Below, in pieces: positions 38,269 through 48,853 of a stretch of 64,000 nucleotides of DNA; position 1 is the first letter of the stretch, and each line of letters starts with the position of its first letter. The translations under genes were made by a program, and so were the position numbers. Source of the stretch: Allobosea sp. AAP35 (lineage in GTDB: Bacteria > Pseudomonadota > Alphaproteobacteria > Rhizobiales > Beijerinckiaceae). The stretch is from positions 19,300-83,299 of the forward strand of contig NZ_LJHQ01000063.1 in NCBI RefSeq assembly GCF_001295925.1, given 5' to 3'. The notes under the pieces were generated by a model, which did not search any database, was not told the DNA's origin, and saw nothing but the letters and a program-made list of their open reading frames with translations.

Positions 38269-39324
38269 TCATCGCCCCCCGGCGGCGGAACGCTCGACCC
38301 GGCCAAGGCGCTCGAACATCTCGATCACCGCCGTCGTGCGCCCCACCAGATCCCACCATGGGACGACAGCCACATGCAACGGCATCCGGGCCCCCTGCGA
38401 CATCACGGCCACGGCCGTGACAAGATAGGCCGTCGCCGGCATTGCCGGCAGCCCCAGTTGCACGGCATCGCGAGAGCCGCCCGCCAGCGCGCGGGCGAGA
38501 AGCACCAGCTTGCGCCAAGCCGGCACGACGGCCCGGCGAGATACGCCGTCATGCCCGCGTCGCGCGACCTCGCGGCCGATTTCGGCATAGATCGACCGCG
38601 CCGCGCGAATCCCCGACCGGCAGGAGGCGGGCAGCGCCGCGATGCCGGCATCGGCCCGGGCGTAGAGCCTGTCGGCCTCGGCCAGAAGCCGCGCCACCAC
38701 CTGACCCAAGGCCGGAGAGAAGCGTGGGTCGGCCAGGAAGGCGTCGGGGTCGATGCCGGCCTCGCGCAGCCAGGACAGCGGCAGATAGATACGCCCCATC
38801 GCCGCATCCGCCCCGACATCGCGCGCGATATTGCTGAGCTGCATCGCCACGCCGAGATCGGCCGCCCGCGCCAGCACCTCGGGCGCGCGCCGGTCCATCA
38901 GCGTCGCCATCATTACCCCGACGGAACCCGCCACGCGCGCGGCATAGTCGCAGAGGTCGTCGAAACTCTCGTAGCGCCTCCCTTGCGCATCCCAGGCCAG
39001 CCCCTCGATCAGCGCCAGCGTCACGGCCGGGGGCAGGCCAAAGCCGCGCACTGTCTCAGAAAAGGCGCGGTCGACCGGGTGATCATGCGGGCGGCCGGCA
39101 TGGGCGGCGGCGACACGGCGCTCGAGCAGCGCGATCGTCGTGGCATCGCCCGGCCCCTCGTCGATCGCATCGTCCGCAAGCCGGCAGAAGGCATAGAGCG
39201 CAGTCGCAGGCTGGCGGATGTCGCGCGGCAAGAGCAGCGCCGCGGCCCGGAAGGATTTGGAGCCCACGCGCAGGATCGCGTCGCAGGCGGCCAGATCCGT
39301 CCCTGAGGGCCCCGAGAAACGCAT
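38269..39324 (-). CDS. crtB: Phytoene synthase CrtB
   Basis: This 351-residue squalene/phytoene synthase condenses two GGPP molecules to phytoene. The Asp-rich motifs DDAIDE (after FCRLA) and NIARDVGADAAMGRIYLP are intact. The ATG at 39324 is one base after the crtI stop; ATG 39345 would overlap crtI and add seven residues. The C-terminal 50 residues are more variable. Confidence 0.95.
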   Translation of the reverse strand: MRFSGPSGTDLAACDAILRVGSKSFRAAALLLPRDIRQPATALYAFCRLADDAIDEGPGDATTIALLERRVAAAHAGRPHDHPVDRAFSETVRGFGLPPAVTLALIEGLAWDAQGRRYESFDDLCDYAARVAGSVGVMMATLMDRRAPEVLARAADLGVAMQLSNIARDVGADAAMGRIYLPLSWLREAGIDPDAFLADPRFSPALGQVVARLLAEADRLYARADAGIAALPASCRSGIRAARSIYAEIGREVARRGHDGVSRRAVVPAWRKLVLLARALAGGSRDAVQLGLPAMPATAYLVTAVAVMSQGARMPLHVAVVPWWDLVGRTTAVIEMFERLGRVERSAAGGR

Positions 39325-39325
39325 A

Positions 39326-40870
39326 TCAGACCCGTTCTGTCGCATGAGGCACCACTGAATCGAGGATCTTGGCCGAGGACAGGACGCCGGGCAGCCCGGC
39401 GCCGGGATGGGTTCCCGCACCGACGAGATAAAGCCCGGCGACCTCCTCGCTGACATTGTGAGGCCGAAACCAGGCGCTCTGCATCAGCCGCGGCTCGAGC
39501 CCGAAGGCGGCGCCATGGACGGAGAGCAGATCGTCGCGGAACGCGGGCGGCGTCATCAGCCGGGAGGTGGCGAGGCAGTCGCCCAGGCCCGGCAGCAGCG
39601 TTGCCTCCAGCCGCTGCTGAATACGACGGCGGAACGGCTCGGCCTCGTTCGCCCAGTCGACATCGCCCTGCAGATTGGGAACCGGCACCAGCGCATAGAA
39701 GGCGTCGCAGCCCTCCGGAGCCAGGGTCGGGTCGGTCGCGGTCGGGCGGTGCAGATAGAGGCTGAAATCCTGAGACAGCACCTTCCGCTCGAAGATGTCG
39801 TCGACCAGCCCGCGATAGCGCGGCCCGAACAGGATGGTGTGATGCGGCAGATCCTCGTAGCGGCGGCGCGTGCCGAAATACCAGACCACGACCGACATGG
39901 AATAACGCGCCCGATCGAGCTTCGCGTCGCTCCAGCGTTTGCGCGGCTGCGCCTTCAGCAAGGTGCCATAGGTGTAGGCGGCATCGGCATTGGAGACGAC
40001 GACATCGGCGGCGATGGCCTCGCCATCCGCAAGCCTGACGCCGGTGGCGGCGCCGTTCGCCACGGTGATCTCCGAGACCTTGGCGCCATAGCGCAGGGTC
40101 GCGCCCTGCCCTTCGAGAAGGCGCACGAGGCCCTGCACCAGCGCGCCCGTGCCGCCCTGGGCGAAATGCACCCCGAATTTCCGCTCCAGATGAAGCACCA
40201 GCGCATAGATCGCCGTCGCCGAGAACGGGCTGCCGCCGATGAAGAGCGGGTGGAAACTCAGCGCCGTGCGCAGCCGCTCGTCGCGGACATGATGCGCCGC
40301 GAGACCGTAGACGCTACGATCGGCCCGCAGCCGCGCCATCGCCGGCAGCGCCTTGAGCATGTCGACGAGCGTGCTGAACGGCACATCCGCAAGTTGCTCG
40401 AAACCGACCTTGTAGATCGCCTCGGCGTCCCGGAGGAAGCCGCCATAACCGGCGACATCGCCCGGCGCGAAGGCCGCGATCCGCGCGCGCATGGCCTCGA
40501 CATCGCCGCAGCAATCGAGGCTGGAGCCATCGTCGAACATCAGGCGGTAGAACGGGTCGAGCGCGGTCAGCCTGACATCGTCAGCCATCCGCCGCCCGCA
40601 CAGCGCCCAGAGCTCCTCGAACAGGAACGGGGCGGTGACGATCGTCGGCCCGGCATCGAAGGTGAAGCCGTCCTGCCGGAAGACGCGGGCCCGCCCGCCG
40701 GGCTGGTCGAGAGTCTCCAGCACGGTGACGCGGTAGCCGCGCGCCCCTAACCGGATCGCGGCGGCAAGCCCGCCGAAGCCCGAGCCGATCACCACCGCAT
40801 GCGGGCGGCGGTCGGGCTCCGGCGCGCGCGTGCCCGAACCCAGGCTCGGCGGGTGCAGTTCGGTCAGCAT
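39326..40870 (-). CDS. crtI: Phytoene desaturase CrtI
   Basis: This 514-residue FAD enzyme desaturates phytoene to lycopene/neurosporene. The N-terminal fold AVVIGSGFGGLAAAIRLGARGY, QPGGRARVFRQDGFTFDAGPT and C-terminal GLYLVGAGTHPGAGLPGVL are diagnostic. Its ATG overlaps the bchO stop by seven bases (ATGCTGA). The crtI-crtB order is conserved. Confidence 0.96.
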   Translation of the reverse strand: MLTELHPPSLGSGTRAPEPDRRPHAVVIGSGFGGLAAAIRLGARGYRVTVLETLDQPGGRARVFRQDGFTFDAGPTIVTAPFLFEELWALCGRRMADDVRLTALDPFYRLMFDDGSSLDCCGDVEAMRARIAAFAPGDVAGYGGFLRDAEAIYKVGFEQLADVPFSTLVDMLKALPAMARLRADRSVYGLAAHHVRDERLRTALSFHPLFIGGSPFSATAIYALVLHLERKFGVHFAQGGTGALVQGLVRLLEGQGATLRYGAKVSEITVANGAATGVRLADGEAIAADVVVSNADAAYTYGTLLKAQPRKRWSDAKLDRARYSMSVVVWYFGTRRRYEDLPHHTILFGPRYRGLVDDIFERKVLSQDFSLYLHRPTATDPTLAPEGCDAFYALVPVPNLQGDVDWANEAEPFRRRIQQRLEATLLPGLGDCLATSRLMTPPAFRDDLLSVHGAAFGLEPRLMQSAWFRPHNVSEEVAGLYLVGAGTHPGAGLPGVLSSAKILDSVVPHATERV

Positions 40871-41754
40871 GCGATCAGCTCCCTGTGGCGCAGCATCTCG
40901 ATCCCGATCAGCCGCGCGACCGCCTCGGGCTGCTCCTCATGAGCGAGATGGCCCACCCCTGGCAGCGTCTCGGTCCGGGCGTCGGGCAGGCGTCGTGCGA
41001 CCTCGCGCGCCTCGGCGGGGGAGACGGCCTTGTCACCGGCGCCGACGACGAGCAGCACCGGCACGTCGATCTTGCCGAAGCTGCGGCCCAGCCCCTCCAG
41101 ATCCCAGTTTGCCATCATCCCGAGCGTCGAGGCGACATGGACGCGGTTGGAAAACAGCCGCCGGTATAGTTCCTGCCCGCGCGCATCGAGCCGCGAGCCG
41201 GTGCCTTCCAACAATTGCGTCACCGCGTCCGCACTGCCCGCCCGCCAGGCGAAGAAGCGCGGCACCAGCGGGTTGAGCACCAGAAGCCGGGCGACCGAGG
41301 GAAACAACTGCGACGCCACGCCCTTGAACGGTAGCAGCGCCCCGTTCAGGCTGATCAGGCAATCGGGGGCGATCGTCTTGGTCAGGACCATGCGCAGCGC
41401 GATCGCCGCGCCGGCAGAATGGCCGACGACGCCATCGGGCGACACGCCGAGCATGCGCAGCAGCGCTGCGAGCCCCCGCGCCATCGCCGGCAGCGAGAGC
41501 AGGTCGCGGTCCGGCGCCTGGGTGAAGCCGTGGCCCGGCAGATCGACGGCGACGACGTGGAAATCCCGCGCCAGCAGCGGCATCAGATCGCGCCAGGAAT
41601 GGGTCGAGGCGCCGGTGCCGTGCAGCAGCAGCAGGGTCGGGCCCTGCCCCATCGACTGGACATGCCAGGACAGCCCGGCCGCCGTGACGAAGCGGCTCGC
41701 GGCGCGATGCGGCCAGTCGCGGCCCTCGATCGCCCAGGACAAGGCGGCGCTCAT
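40864..41754 (-). CDS. bchO: BchO alpha/beta hydrolase
   Basis: This 296-residue alpha/beta hydrolase is found after bchD in most purple bacteria. The oxyanion region LLLHGTGASTHSWRDLMPLL, the nucleophile elbow GHSAG, and the catalytic His in PGVGHLAHEEQPE are visible. BchO proteins are tied to magnesium chelatase genes, but the reaction is not firmly known. Overlaps bchD (ATGA). Confidence 0.93.
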   Translation of the reverse strand: MSAALSWAIEGRDWPHRAASRFVTAAGLSWHVQSMGQGPTLLLLHGTGASTHSWRDLMPLLARDFHVVAVDLPGHGFTQAPDRDLLSLPAMARGLAALLRMLGVSPDGVVGHSAGAAIALRMVLTKTIAPDCLISLNGALLPFKGVASQLFPSVARLLVLNPLVPRFFAWRAGSADAVTQLLEGTGSRLDARGQELYRRLFSNRVHVASTLGMMANWDLEGLGRSFGKIDVPVLLVVGAGDKAVSPAEAREVARRLPDARTETLPGVGHLAHEEQPEAVARLIGIEMLRHRELIAC

Positions 41755-43541
41755 CGCGCCACCGACAGGGCGGCGCCGACCGCCCGGCTGACGCCGGCTG
41801 CATCGGCCTGGGGCAGCGGCAGATAGCGCCCGCCCATCGCCGCCGCCAGTTCGGCCGCCTGCGGTTGCGGCTGGGGCGAGGTGTCGATCAGAATCGCGGT
41901 CAGCCCCGCGCCGCGCAGGCCCCGCGCCGCCATCAGCGCATCGGCCTGCGCCTTGCCGCGACCCGGCTTGCCGTCCGCATCGATATTCGCCCGCCCGTCT
42001 GTCATGAATACGAGCGCGGGCGTGCGGCCCTTGCGGCGCACCGCATCCGCCAGCCCCATGGCAGCCTGGATCGCGATGGCAAGCGGCGTCGCGCCCCCGC
42101 CCGGCAGGGCCGCCAGCGCGCGCTCGGCCGCCACCAGAGACCGCGTCGGCGGCAGCAGGAGATCGGCCTGCGCCTTGCGAAAGGCGATCAGCGCGACCTC
42201 GTCGCGGCGGACATAGCACTCCGCCAGCAAAAGCCGCACCGCGCCCTTGGCCTCGGCCAGGCGCTCCAGCGCCGAGGAGCCGGAAGCGTCAACGACAAAC
42301 AAAGTCGCGGTTTCGCTGCGCTGCCTGTAGCGCGCGATCCGGAAATCCTCGCGGCGCACGATCAACCCGGGGCGGCCCGCCATCGCGGCCTCGCCGCGCC
42401 GCAGAAGCTGCCAGGGCGCCGCCGCGCGCAGGGTCTCGACCACATCGAGCCGCTCCCCGCCGCGCAGATCGCCGGCCTTCGAGCCGATGATGCGGCCGCG
42501 CCGCGCCGCCTTCTGGAACTGTCCCGCGCGACCGGCGGCGCGCGCCTGGGTCCGGCCCCCCGCCGTCAGCAATTGCGCCAGCAGACCGGCGGGGATCGCG
42601 GCCTTGGCGGCCTCCAGCACCATGTCGTCGAGATCGCGTGGCTCGACCGGCTGATCCTCGCTTTCGGAGGGCGGTATATCCGGTTGCGCCTGCTGCTCCG
42701 GCTCGGGCTCCTGGTCCTGGTCGTCTGCCTCATCGCTTTGGGCCGGGAGCTGCGTCGCGCGCGGCGCCAGCACGAGCGCGGCGGCCAGTGCCGCATCCTC
42801 GGGCGAGACCGCGTCGCGTCCCGAAAGCGCTGCCGCCAGCCGCGCCACCTTGACCGCCTGCAGCGCGGTGCGCGTCGAGCCGATGCCGAGCGCCAGCGCC
42901 GCCGTGCACAGGCAGGCGATCGTCTCGTCGCTGATCGTCGCGGCGACGCGTTCGCGCGCGGCGGCGATGATCTGTGCGTCGAAGGCGGGCGCCTCAACCT
43001 CGCGATGCGACAGCGCCGTGAGATCGAGCCGCAGCGCCAGGCGGTCGGACAGCGCCGCCGCGGGCCGCTCGTCGGCGGCGATGCCTTCATCCAGCGCGAC
43101 GATGGCGAACCGACTGGGAGTCGTCAGGGCGACGCCGTCGCGCTCGACCGTCACCGCGCCAGCATCGAGCACGGCGCAAAGCTTCGCCGCCGTCGCGGCA
43201 TCGACGCGTTCGGCCATGGCGACGAGCAGAACCCCACCATCCGCCTCGGCGAGCAGGCCGCGCTCGGCGACCGGGCGCCCCATCGCCAGCGTCGCGGTGA
43301 GATCGAGCCCGCCGAGCAGGCGCGCATCGCCGATGCCGGCCGGCATGCGCAGGGAGCGCGCCCCGCCGCGCAAGGTCGCAAGCCGGGCGAGCCAGGCCTC
43401 CCGGACCGGGCCGGCCGGAGCGCGCAGGGACACACCCCCGATCGAGGCGCCGTCCAGCGCAAGCAGCGCGGCCGCGATCTCGGCCAGCCGCCAGGGCGTC
43501 AGCAAGGGGGTCTCTGTCGCGCTGGCGACGGCCGCGCTCAT
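41751..43541 (-). CDS. bchD: Magnesium chelatase subunit D BchD
   Basis: This 596-residue subunit combines a degenerate AAA+ domain (residues 20-280), a Pro/Asp/Glu/Gln-rich linker (about 280-320) and a C-terminal von Willebrand A domain with the MIDAS motif DASGSSA and a TDGRAN loop. It links BchI to BchH. The start at 43541 overlaps the bchI stop (ATGA). Confidence 0.95.
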   Translation of the reverse strand: MSAAVASATETPLLTPWRLAEIAAALLALDGASIGGVSLRAPAGPVREAWLARLATLRGGARSLRMPAGIGDARLLGGLDLTATLAMGRPVAERGLLAEADGGVLLVAMAERVDAATAAKLCAVLDAGAVTVERDGVALTTPSRFAIVALDEGIAADERPAAALSDRLALRLDLTALSHREVEAPAFDAQIIAAARERVAATISDETIACLCTAALALGIGSTRTALQAVKVARLAAALSGRDAVSPEDAALAAALVLAPRATQLPAQSDEADDQDQEPEPEQQAQPDIPPSESEDQPVEPRDLDDMVLEAAKAAIPAGLLAQLLTAGGRTQARAAGRAGQFQKAARRGRIIGSKAGDLRGGERLDVVETLRAAAPWQLLRRGEAAMAGRPGLIVRREDFRIARYRQRSETATLFVVDASGSSALERLAEAKGAVRLLLAECYVRRDEVALIAFRKAQADLLLPPTRSLVAAERALAALPGGGATPLAIAIQAAMGLADAVRRKGRTPALVFMTDGRANIDADGKPGRGKAQADALMAARGLRGAGLTAILIDTSPQPQPQAAELAAAMGGRYLPLPQADAAGVSRAVGAALSVAR

Positions 43542-44722
43542 GGGCCGAACACCTCGGCCAGCGCCCGCTCGACCCGCACGGTCGAGCCGGCCTCGTCCAG
43601 TGGGTTGCGGCGCAGGCGGTGGCGCAGCGCCATCGGCGCGACCGCCCGGATATGACTGTCGAGGATTTCCTGGGCGCCCTCGAGCGCAGCCAGCGCGCGC
43701 GCCGCCCGCATCAGGGTGAGCTCGCCGCGCAGGCCGTCGGTGCCCAGATGCAGGCAAAGCTCCGCCACGCGCGTCAGCGCCGCGTCCGAAGTCTCGATCT
43801 GCGCCAGCCGCTTGCGTCCGGCGATCAGCTTGCGGCCGATCGCCTCGTCGGCCGCCCGCCATTGTCCGCAAAAGCCGTGCGGGTCGCGGTCGAAGGCGTC
43901 GCGACGCTTCACCACCTCGATGCGCGTCGGCAGATCGGTCGGCGTGGTGACGTCAACCGAAAGGCCGAACCGGTCGAGCAGCTGCGGGCGCAGTTCGCCC
44001 TCTTCCGGGTTGCCGCTGCCGACCAGCACGAAGCGGGCGGGGTGGCGGATGCTCAGCCCCTCGCGCTCGACCACATTCTCGCCGGAGGCCGCGACGTCGA
44101 GCAGCACGTCGACGAGATGGTCCTCCAGCAGATTGGCCTCGTCGATATAGAGGAACCCGCGATTGGCCCGCGCGAGCAGGCCGGGCTGGAACGCCTTCTC
44201 GCCGCTCGCCAGCGCCTTCTCCAGATCGAGCGCGCCGACGACGCGGTCCTCGGTTGCCCCCAGCGGCAGATCGACCACGGGGACGGGCACGAGATGCGTC
44301 TTCTGCCCGCGCTGGCCGGGATCAGGCGCGGCGTTATAGGGGTCGCCGATCACGGCTTGCATCGGCGGCAGCAGCGCCGCGAGCGCGCGGATCGCGGTCG
44401 ATTTGCCGGTGCCGCGATCACCGAAAATCAGCACACCGCCGATCGTCGGGTCGATCGCTGCCAGCAGCAGGGCCCGCTTCATCTCCTCCTGCGCGACGAT
44501 CGCCGAGAAGGGGAAGGGCGGCGCCCGTCCGGTGGAGGCATCCCGCGAAACCCGCATCGGCGTTGTGGCGCGGGCCCGCCGCGCAGCCTTTGCCGGTGCG
44601 GGTAAAGCCTTTGCGGTATCGCGCGTTGCGGCGCCCGCTGGCCCACCGACGATCCCCGGATCGGCAGCATTCTGCCGCCCGTCGGAGAGGAGGTCGGAAG
44701 AATCCATCAGGCCGTCCATCAT
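43538..44722 (-). CDS. bchI: Magnesium chelatase ATPase subunit I BchI, N-terminally extended
   Basis: This AAA+ ATPase drives Mg2+ insertion. Walker [10 protein letters not shown], Walker [11 protein letters not shown] and the sensor region [21 protein letters not shown] are intact. The 394-residue product has about 65 low-complexity residues before the usual PFPFSAIV start. The ATG at 44722 has GGAG at proper spacing, which supports the long form; an internal ATG 55 codons later (MRVSRD) has no better site. Confidence 0.93.
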   Translation of the reverse strand: MMDGLMDSSDLLSDGRQNAADPGIVGGPAGAATRDTAKALPAPAKAARRARATTPMRVSRDASTGRAPPFPFSAIVAQEEMKRALLLAAIDPTIGGVLIFGDRGTGKSTAIRALAALLPPMQAVIGDPYNAAPDPGQRGQKTHLVPVPVVDLPLGATEDRVVGALDLEKALASGEKAFQPGLLARANRGFLYIDEANLLEDHLVDVLLDVAASGENVVEREGLSIRHPARFVLVGSGNPEEGELRPQLLDRFGLSVDVTTPTDLPTRIEVVKRRDAFDRDPHGFCGQWRAADEAIGRKLIAGRKRLAQIETSDAALTRVAELCLHLGTDGLRGELTLMRAARALAALEGAQEILDSHIRAVAPMALRHRLRRNPLDEAGSTVRVERALAEVFGP

Positions 44723-44736
44723 CTGTCGCTCCGGGT

Positions 44737-45702
44737 TCAGGACGCCATCGCCTCGACCAGCCGCTGCGGCAGGCGGAAGACGATGTCCTCCTCCGTGCCG
44801 TCGAGTTCGCGCACGCTGACCGAGCGGAATGTGCGCAGCCGGTCGATCGTGTCCTGGATCAGCTGCTCGGGCGCCGAAGCGCCGGCCGTGAAGCCCACCG
44901 TATCGACCGCGTCGAACCAGGCCGGATCGATCGCGTCCGGCCCCTCGATCAGATGGCTTTCGACGCCGGCGATCGCGCCGACCTCGCGCAGCCGGCTCGA
45001 ATTCGAGGAGGAGCGCGAGCCGATGACGAGGATCAGGTCGCAATGCGGCGCCATCGCCTGCACGGCCGCCTGGCGGTTCTGCGTGGCGTAGCAGATGTTG
45101 CGGATATCGGGGCCGACGATCGCCGGGAAGCGTGCGGTGAGCGCCGCGATGACCTCGCGCGTGTCCTGCACGCTCAGCGTCGTCTGGCTGACATAGGCGA
45201 CCTTGCTTTCGTCGATGACGACGAGATCGGCGACCTCGGCGGCGGTGGCGATGACATGCAGGCGGCCGGGAATCTGACCGCGCGTACCCTCGACCTCGGC
45301 ATGGCCCTCATGGCCGATCAGCACGACGTCATAGCCGAGCTGGGCGTAGCGCCGGCCCTGGTTGTGGACCTTCTGGACCAGCGGGCAGGTTGCGTCGATC
45401 ACATCGAGCCCCCGTGCCGCAGCGGCCGCCTCGACCGTGCGCGAGACGCCATGGGCGGAGAAGATCGTGGTCGCCCCCGGCGGGATCTGGTCGACCTCGC
45501 CGACGAAGACCGCTCCTTGCGCCCGCAGCCCCTCGACGACATGGGTGTTGTGGACGATCTCGTGGCGGACATAGACCGGCGCACCAGCCTGGGCGAGCGC
45601 GCGCTCGACGATCTCGACCGCCCTGACGACGCCGGCGCAGAAGCCCCGGGGCTTGGCCAGAAGCACCTGCAAGGGGCGCTTGAAGGGCATCACCACAGTC
45701 AT
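44737..45702 (-). CDS. ispH: 4-hydroxy-3-methylbut-2-enyl diphosphate reductase IspH
   Basis: This 321-residue iron-sulfur enzyme makes IPP and DMAPP in the last step of the MEP pathway. The three cluster cysteines are in PRGFCAGV (Cys22), DATCPLV and NICYATQ. The ATG overlaps the dxs stop. Being in one operon with dxs and bchI suggests isoprenoid supply for phytyl tails and carotenoids is tuned together with pigment synthesis. A housekeeping copy may exist elsewhere. Confidence 0.95.
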   Translation of the reverse strand: MTVVMPFKRPLQVLLAKPRGFCAGVVRAVEIVERALAQAGAPVYVRHEIVHNTHVVEGLRAQGAVFVGEVDQIPPGATTIFSAHGVSRTVEAAAAARGLDVIDATCPLVQKVHNQGRRYAQLGYDVVLIGHEGHAEVEGTRGQIPGRLHVIATAAEVADLVVIDESKVAYVSQTTLSVQDTREVIAALTARFPAIVGPDIRNICYATQNRQAAVQAMAPHCDLILVIGSRSSSNSSRLREVGAIAGVESHLIEGPDAIDPAWFDAVDTVGFTAGASAPEQLIQDTIDRLRTFRSVSVRELDGTEEDIVFRLPQRLVEAMAS

Positions 45703-47681
45703 GTCGAGGCCTCGTGAAGCGAGCGCGGCCCTTCGGAATGCGCCGGCACAAGCCGCAGCGCCGCCGAACCCGCCATGGCGTGGCGCCAGGCCGCCTGCCC
45801 CGGCCGGCACAGCCCCGTCGCGACCGCGACGATGGCAGCGGCATCGAGGCCGGCATCGGCATACATGCGCGTCTGGGTGTCGTGTTCTTGGAAACGGTCC
45901 GGCAGGGTCAGTGTCTTGATCTTCAGACCGGCCTCGAACAGCCCGTCCTCGGCCAGCGCATGCAGCACGAAGGAGCCAAAGCCGCCGACCGAGCCTTCCT
46001 CGACCGTGATCAGCGCCTCGTGATGGCGCGCGAGACGGCCGATCAGCGCCCGGTCGAGCGGTTTGGCGAAACGCGCATCGGCAATGGTCGTCGAAAGCCC
46101 CATCGCTTCGAGCTGCTCGGCCGCCTGCAGGCATTCGGCGAGCCTTGTGCCATAGGACAGGATGGCGACACGGGTGCCCTCGCGCAGAACGCGCCCACGC
46201 CCGATTTCGAGCGGCGTGCCGGCGGCCGGCAGCTTGGCGCCGACACCGTCGCCGCGCGGATAGCGCAGTGCGATCGGCCCCTCATCATAGGCGCAGGCGG
46301 TGGCGACCATATCGACGAGTTCGGCCTCGTCGCCGGGCGCCATCAACACGAAGCCGGGCAGGCAGCCGAGATAGGCGGTGTCGAACGCGCCGGCATGGGT
46401 TGCTCCGTCGGCCCCGACGAGCCCGGCACGGTCGATGGCGAAGCGCACGGGCAGCTTCTGCAGGGCGACGTCATGGACGATCTGGTCATAGGCGCGCTGG
46501 AGGAAGGTCGAATAGATCGCGCAGATGGGTTTGAGCCCCTCGCACGCGAGCCCCGCCGCGAAGGTCACGGCATGCTGCTCGGCAATGCCGACATCGAAGA
46601 AGCGCGACGGGTGGGCCTTCGCGAAGGCGTCGAGTCCGGTCCCAGACGGCATGGCGGCGGTGATCGCGACGAGGCGCTCGTCGCGGGCCGCCTCCTGCAT
46701 CAACGCCTGGGAAAAGACCTTCGTGTAGGAAGGCGCGGCCGAGACCGCCTTCTCCTGCACGCCGCTGGCGACATCGAACTTGACCACCGCATGGTATTTA
46801 TCGGTCGTCGCTTCGGCGGGCGCATAGCCCTTGCCCTTCTGCGTCACGACATGGACGAGGATCGGCCCGTTGGGCGCATCGCGGACATTGCGCAGGACCG
46901 GGATCAGATGGTCGAGATTATGGCCGTCGATCGGGCCGACATAGTAGAAGCCGAGCTGGTCGAACAGCGTCCCGCCCGTGAGATAGCCGCGCGCATGCTC
47001 GACCGCCCTCGTGATTTTCGAATCGAGGCCGCGCCCAAGCCTTCGCGTCAACTGGCGGCCCTGGTCGCGCAGCGAGAGATAGGCTTTTCCCGAGAGCAGC
47101 CTGGCCAGATGCGCGGAGAGCGCGCCGACCGGCGGCGCGATCGACATGTCGTTGTCGTTGAGGATCACGATCAACCGCTTGCCGAGCGCGCCGGCATTGT
47201 TCATCGCCTCATAGGCCATGCCGGCCGACATCGCGCCGTCGCCGATCACCGCCACGACATGCCCGTCCTGCGCCTTCAGATCGCGCGCCACGGCAAAGCC
47301 CAGCGCCGCCGAGATCGAGGTCGAGGTGTGGGCGGCGCCGAAGGGGTCGTATTCGCTTTCGCTGCGCCGGGTGAAGCCAGATAGCCCGCCCCCCTGACGC
47401 AAGGTGCGGATTCGGTCGCGCCGGCCGGTCAGGATCTTGTGCGGATAAGCCTGGTGGCCGACATCCCAGATCAGCGTGTCGCGTGGGGTGTCGAACAGAT
47501 GATGCAGGGCCACGGTCAACTCGACCACGCCGAGCCCGGCACCGAGATGGCCGCCGGTCACCGACACCGCATCGATCGTCTCGGCGCGGAGTTCGTCTGC
47601 GAGTTGCCGAAGCTGCGGCACCGAAAGCTGGCGCAGATCGGCCGGAATGGTGACGCCGTCCAGAAGCGGGGTATCAGGCAT
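45699..47681 (-). CDS. dxs: 1-deoxy-D-xylulose-5-phosphate synthase Dxs
   Basis: This 660-residue thiamine diphosphate enzyme starts the MEP pathway. [16 protein letters not shown] is the ThDP/Mg motif, and [18 protein letters not shown] and [10 protein letters not shown] mark the transketolase central domain. It is the first gene of the dxs-ispH-bchIDO-crtIB transcript and lies behind twin PpsR boxes, an indication of a photosynthesis-dedicated copy. Confidence 0.96.
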   Translation of the reverse strand: MPDTPLLDGVTIPADLRQLSVPQLRQLADELRAETIDAVSVTGGHLGAGLGVVELTVALHHLFDTPRDTLIWDVGHQAYPHKILTGRRDRIRTLRQGGGLSGFTRRSESEYDPFGAAHTSTSISAALGFAVARDLKAQDGHVVAVIGDGAMSAGMAYEAMNNAGALGKRLIVILNDNDMSIAPPVGALSAHLARLLSGKAYLSLRDQGRQLTRRLGRGLDSKITRAVEHARGYLTGGTLFDQLGFYYVGPIDGHNLDHLIPVLRNVRDAPNGPILVHVVTQKGKGYAPAEATTDKYHAVVKFDVASGVQEKAVSAAPSYTKVFSQALMQEAARDERLVAITAAMPSGTGLDAFAKAHPSRFFDVGIAEQHAVTFAAGLACEGLKPICAIYSTFLQRAYDQIVHDVALQKLPVRFAIDRAGLVGADGATHAGAFDTAYLGCLPGFVLMAPGDEAELVDMVATACAYDEGPIALRYPRGDGVGAKLPAAGTPLEIGRGRVLREGTRVAILSYGTRLAECLQAAEQLEAMGLSTTIADARFAKPLDRALIGRLARHHEALITVEEGSVGGFGSFVLHALAEDGLFEAGLKIKTLTLPDRFQEHDTQTRMYADAGLDAAAIVAVATGLCRPGQAAWRHAMAGSAALRLVPAHSEGPRSLHEAST

Positions 47682-47706
47682 TCAGCTCCCCTTCGCTCGT
47701 CGAATA

Positions 47707-47748
47707 TGTCAACTTGAATTTACATATTGCTGTAAGGCTGACGATACA
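47707..47748. promoter_or_regulatory. Tandem perfect PpsR boxes between dxs and the cytochrome c gene
   Basis: Two TGT-N12-ACA palindromes: 47707-47724 (TGTCAACTTGAATTTACA) and 47731-47748 (TGTAAGGCTGACGATACA), 24 bases apart. The first closely resembles the second bchC box. They start 26 bases from the dxs ATG and about 190 bases from the divergent cytochrome gene. Confidence 0.82.
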
Positions 47749-47934
47749 CTACGAAGGAGTTGCACGACATGCAATCGTTTTGGTCGGGCTTTTTTCGCGA
47801 ATTGGCCCGTGACAGCCAAGCGGCCCGAGGCCGCGAAATCGTGAAATAGATACCCGAGGGAACGACACGACGGGCTTGCTCGTTGCAACTTCTGCTTACA
47901 TGATAATTGCAATAAGTCTGGAGAGGTCATCGCC

Positions 47935-48327
47935 ATGAGACAGCTTGCCTACGCCATCGCCGCCGGCTTCATCAGCTTCATGCCCTTTGCCGCGCAAGCG
48001 CAGGACGCCGCTGCCGGCGAAAAGGTCTTCCTGCAATGCCGGACCTGCCACCAGGTTGGCGAAACGGCCAAGAACGCCGTCGGCCCCGCGCTGAATGGCC
48101 TGTTCGACGGCCGCAAGGCGGGAACGCAGCCGGGATACACCTATTCCGCGGCCTACAAGACGCTGGACAAGGTCTGGAGCGAGGAGAATTTCCGGGTCTA
48201 CATCAAGGATCCGCGCGGCGTGACGCCAGGCACCAAGATGATTTATCCCGGCCTCAAGGAAGACGCCCGCATCACCGACCTGATCGCCTATCTCAAGCAG
48301 TTCGGGCCGGACGGCAAGAAGAAGTAG
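47935..48327 (+). CDS. Cytochrome c2-type periplasmic protein
   Basis: This 130-residue protein has a signal peptide ending AQA at residue 22, one haem site CRTCH (Cys35, Cys38, His39) and a C-terminal methionine ligand in GTKMIYPG (Met102), the class I cytochrome c2 layout. GGAGAGG lies before the ATG. It could reduce the photo-oxidised reaction centre, which lacks a cluster-encoded PufC. That role is inferred from location; a respiratory carrier is also possible. Confidence 0.85.
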   Translation: MRQLAYAIAAGFISFMPFAAQAQDAAAGEKVFLQCRTCHQVGETAKNAVGPALNGLFDGRKAGTQPGYTYSAAYKTLDKVWSEENFRVYIKDPRGVTPGTKMIYPGLKEDARITDLIAYLKQFGPDGKKK

Positions 48328-48345
48328 GTCGTCTCAAAACGCTTC

Positions 48346-48369
48346 GGGCGGGCCCGAGGAAGGCCCGCC
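48346..48369 (+). terminator. Hairpin after the cytochrome c gene
   Basis: A perfect 8-bp GC stem (GGCGGGCC / GGCCCGCC) with a seven-base loop lies about 20 bases after the stop. No T-run follows, so termination may be partial. Confidence 0.5.
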
Positions 48370-48853
48370 ACGATGACCAGCTCACTTGCGCGCTGCTTCT
48401 GCCGGATGCTGGGCGCCCCCCAGGCGGCGCATCGCACTGACGATCATCTTTGAACCTGCCGCGCCCGACGATCACAAGGTCGAGATGGCGCGCGACCCGC
48501 TCAGCAGACAGCGATGTTGGCGACCAACGCCAGGTTCTGCCGATGGTGTGCTGTCTGCGGCAGCGTGGTCGAGAGGGTTGAGACCCGCCGCAAGTCACAT
48601 CAGCGCCCAGACCATCTCCGACTGCACTCCCAAGGCGCTCGCCAGCGTCTGGGCTCGGGTAGGCGACCGCGCGTGAAGACAAGGGACGACGCGTTGCCGA
48701 TCGAACTGGGGTTGAATAGCCGGGACCCGGCGCGAGAAGCAGAACGCGCCACGCTCGGCGAAGGTATCAATCACCTTCACTCTAACTCGCGTCTACCCAT
48801 GGCATGAGCAATCGCTAAAACGATCGCCTACCAATGAGTTAGATGGGAATTAG
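48370..48853. other. Unassigned region between the photosynthesis cluster and tRNA-Arg
   Basis: No intact gene is recognised in about 480 bases. On the minus strand two short segments look coding but in different frames: RHLDLVIVGRGRF near 48480 and MIVSAMRRLGGAQHPAEAARK ending at a stop near 48383. This suggests a decayed gene. The first resembles universal stress protein sequence, but that is weak. It marks the right edge of the cluster. Confidence 0.4.

Noticed and set aside
47709..47936. 75-codon minus-strand frame between dxs and the cytochrome gene
   Set aside because: It covers the PpsR boxes and promoter region and has no coding signature.
48293..48682. Universal stress protein gene on the minus strand
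   Set aside because: Only about a dozen residues look similar and the frame breaks; kept as an undefined decayed region.
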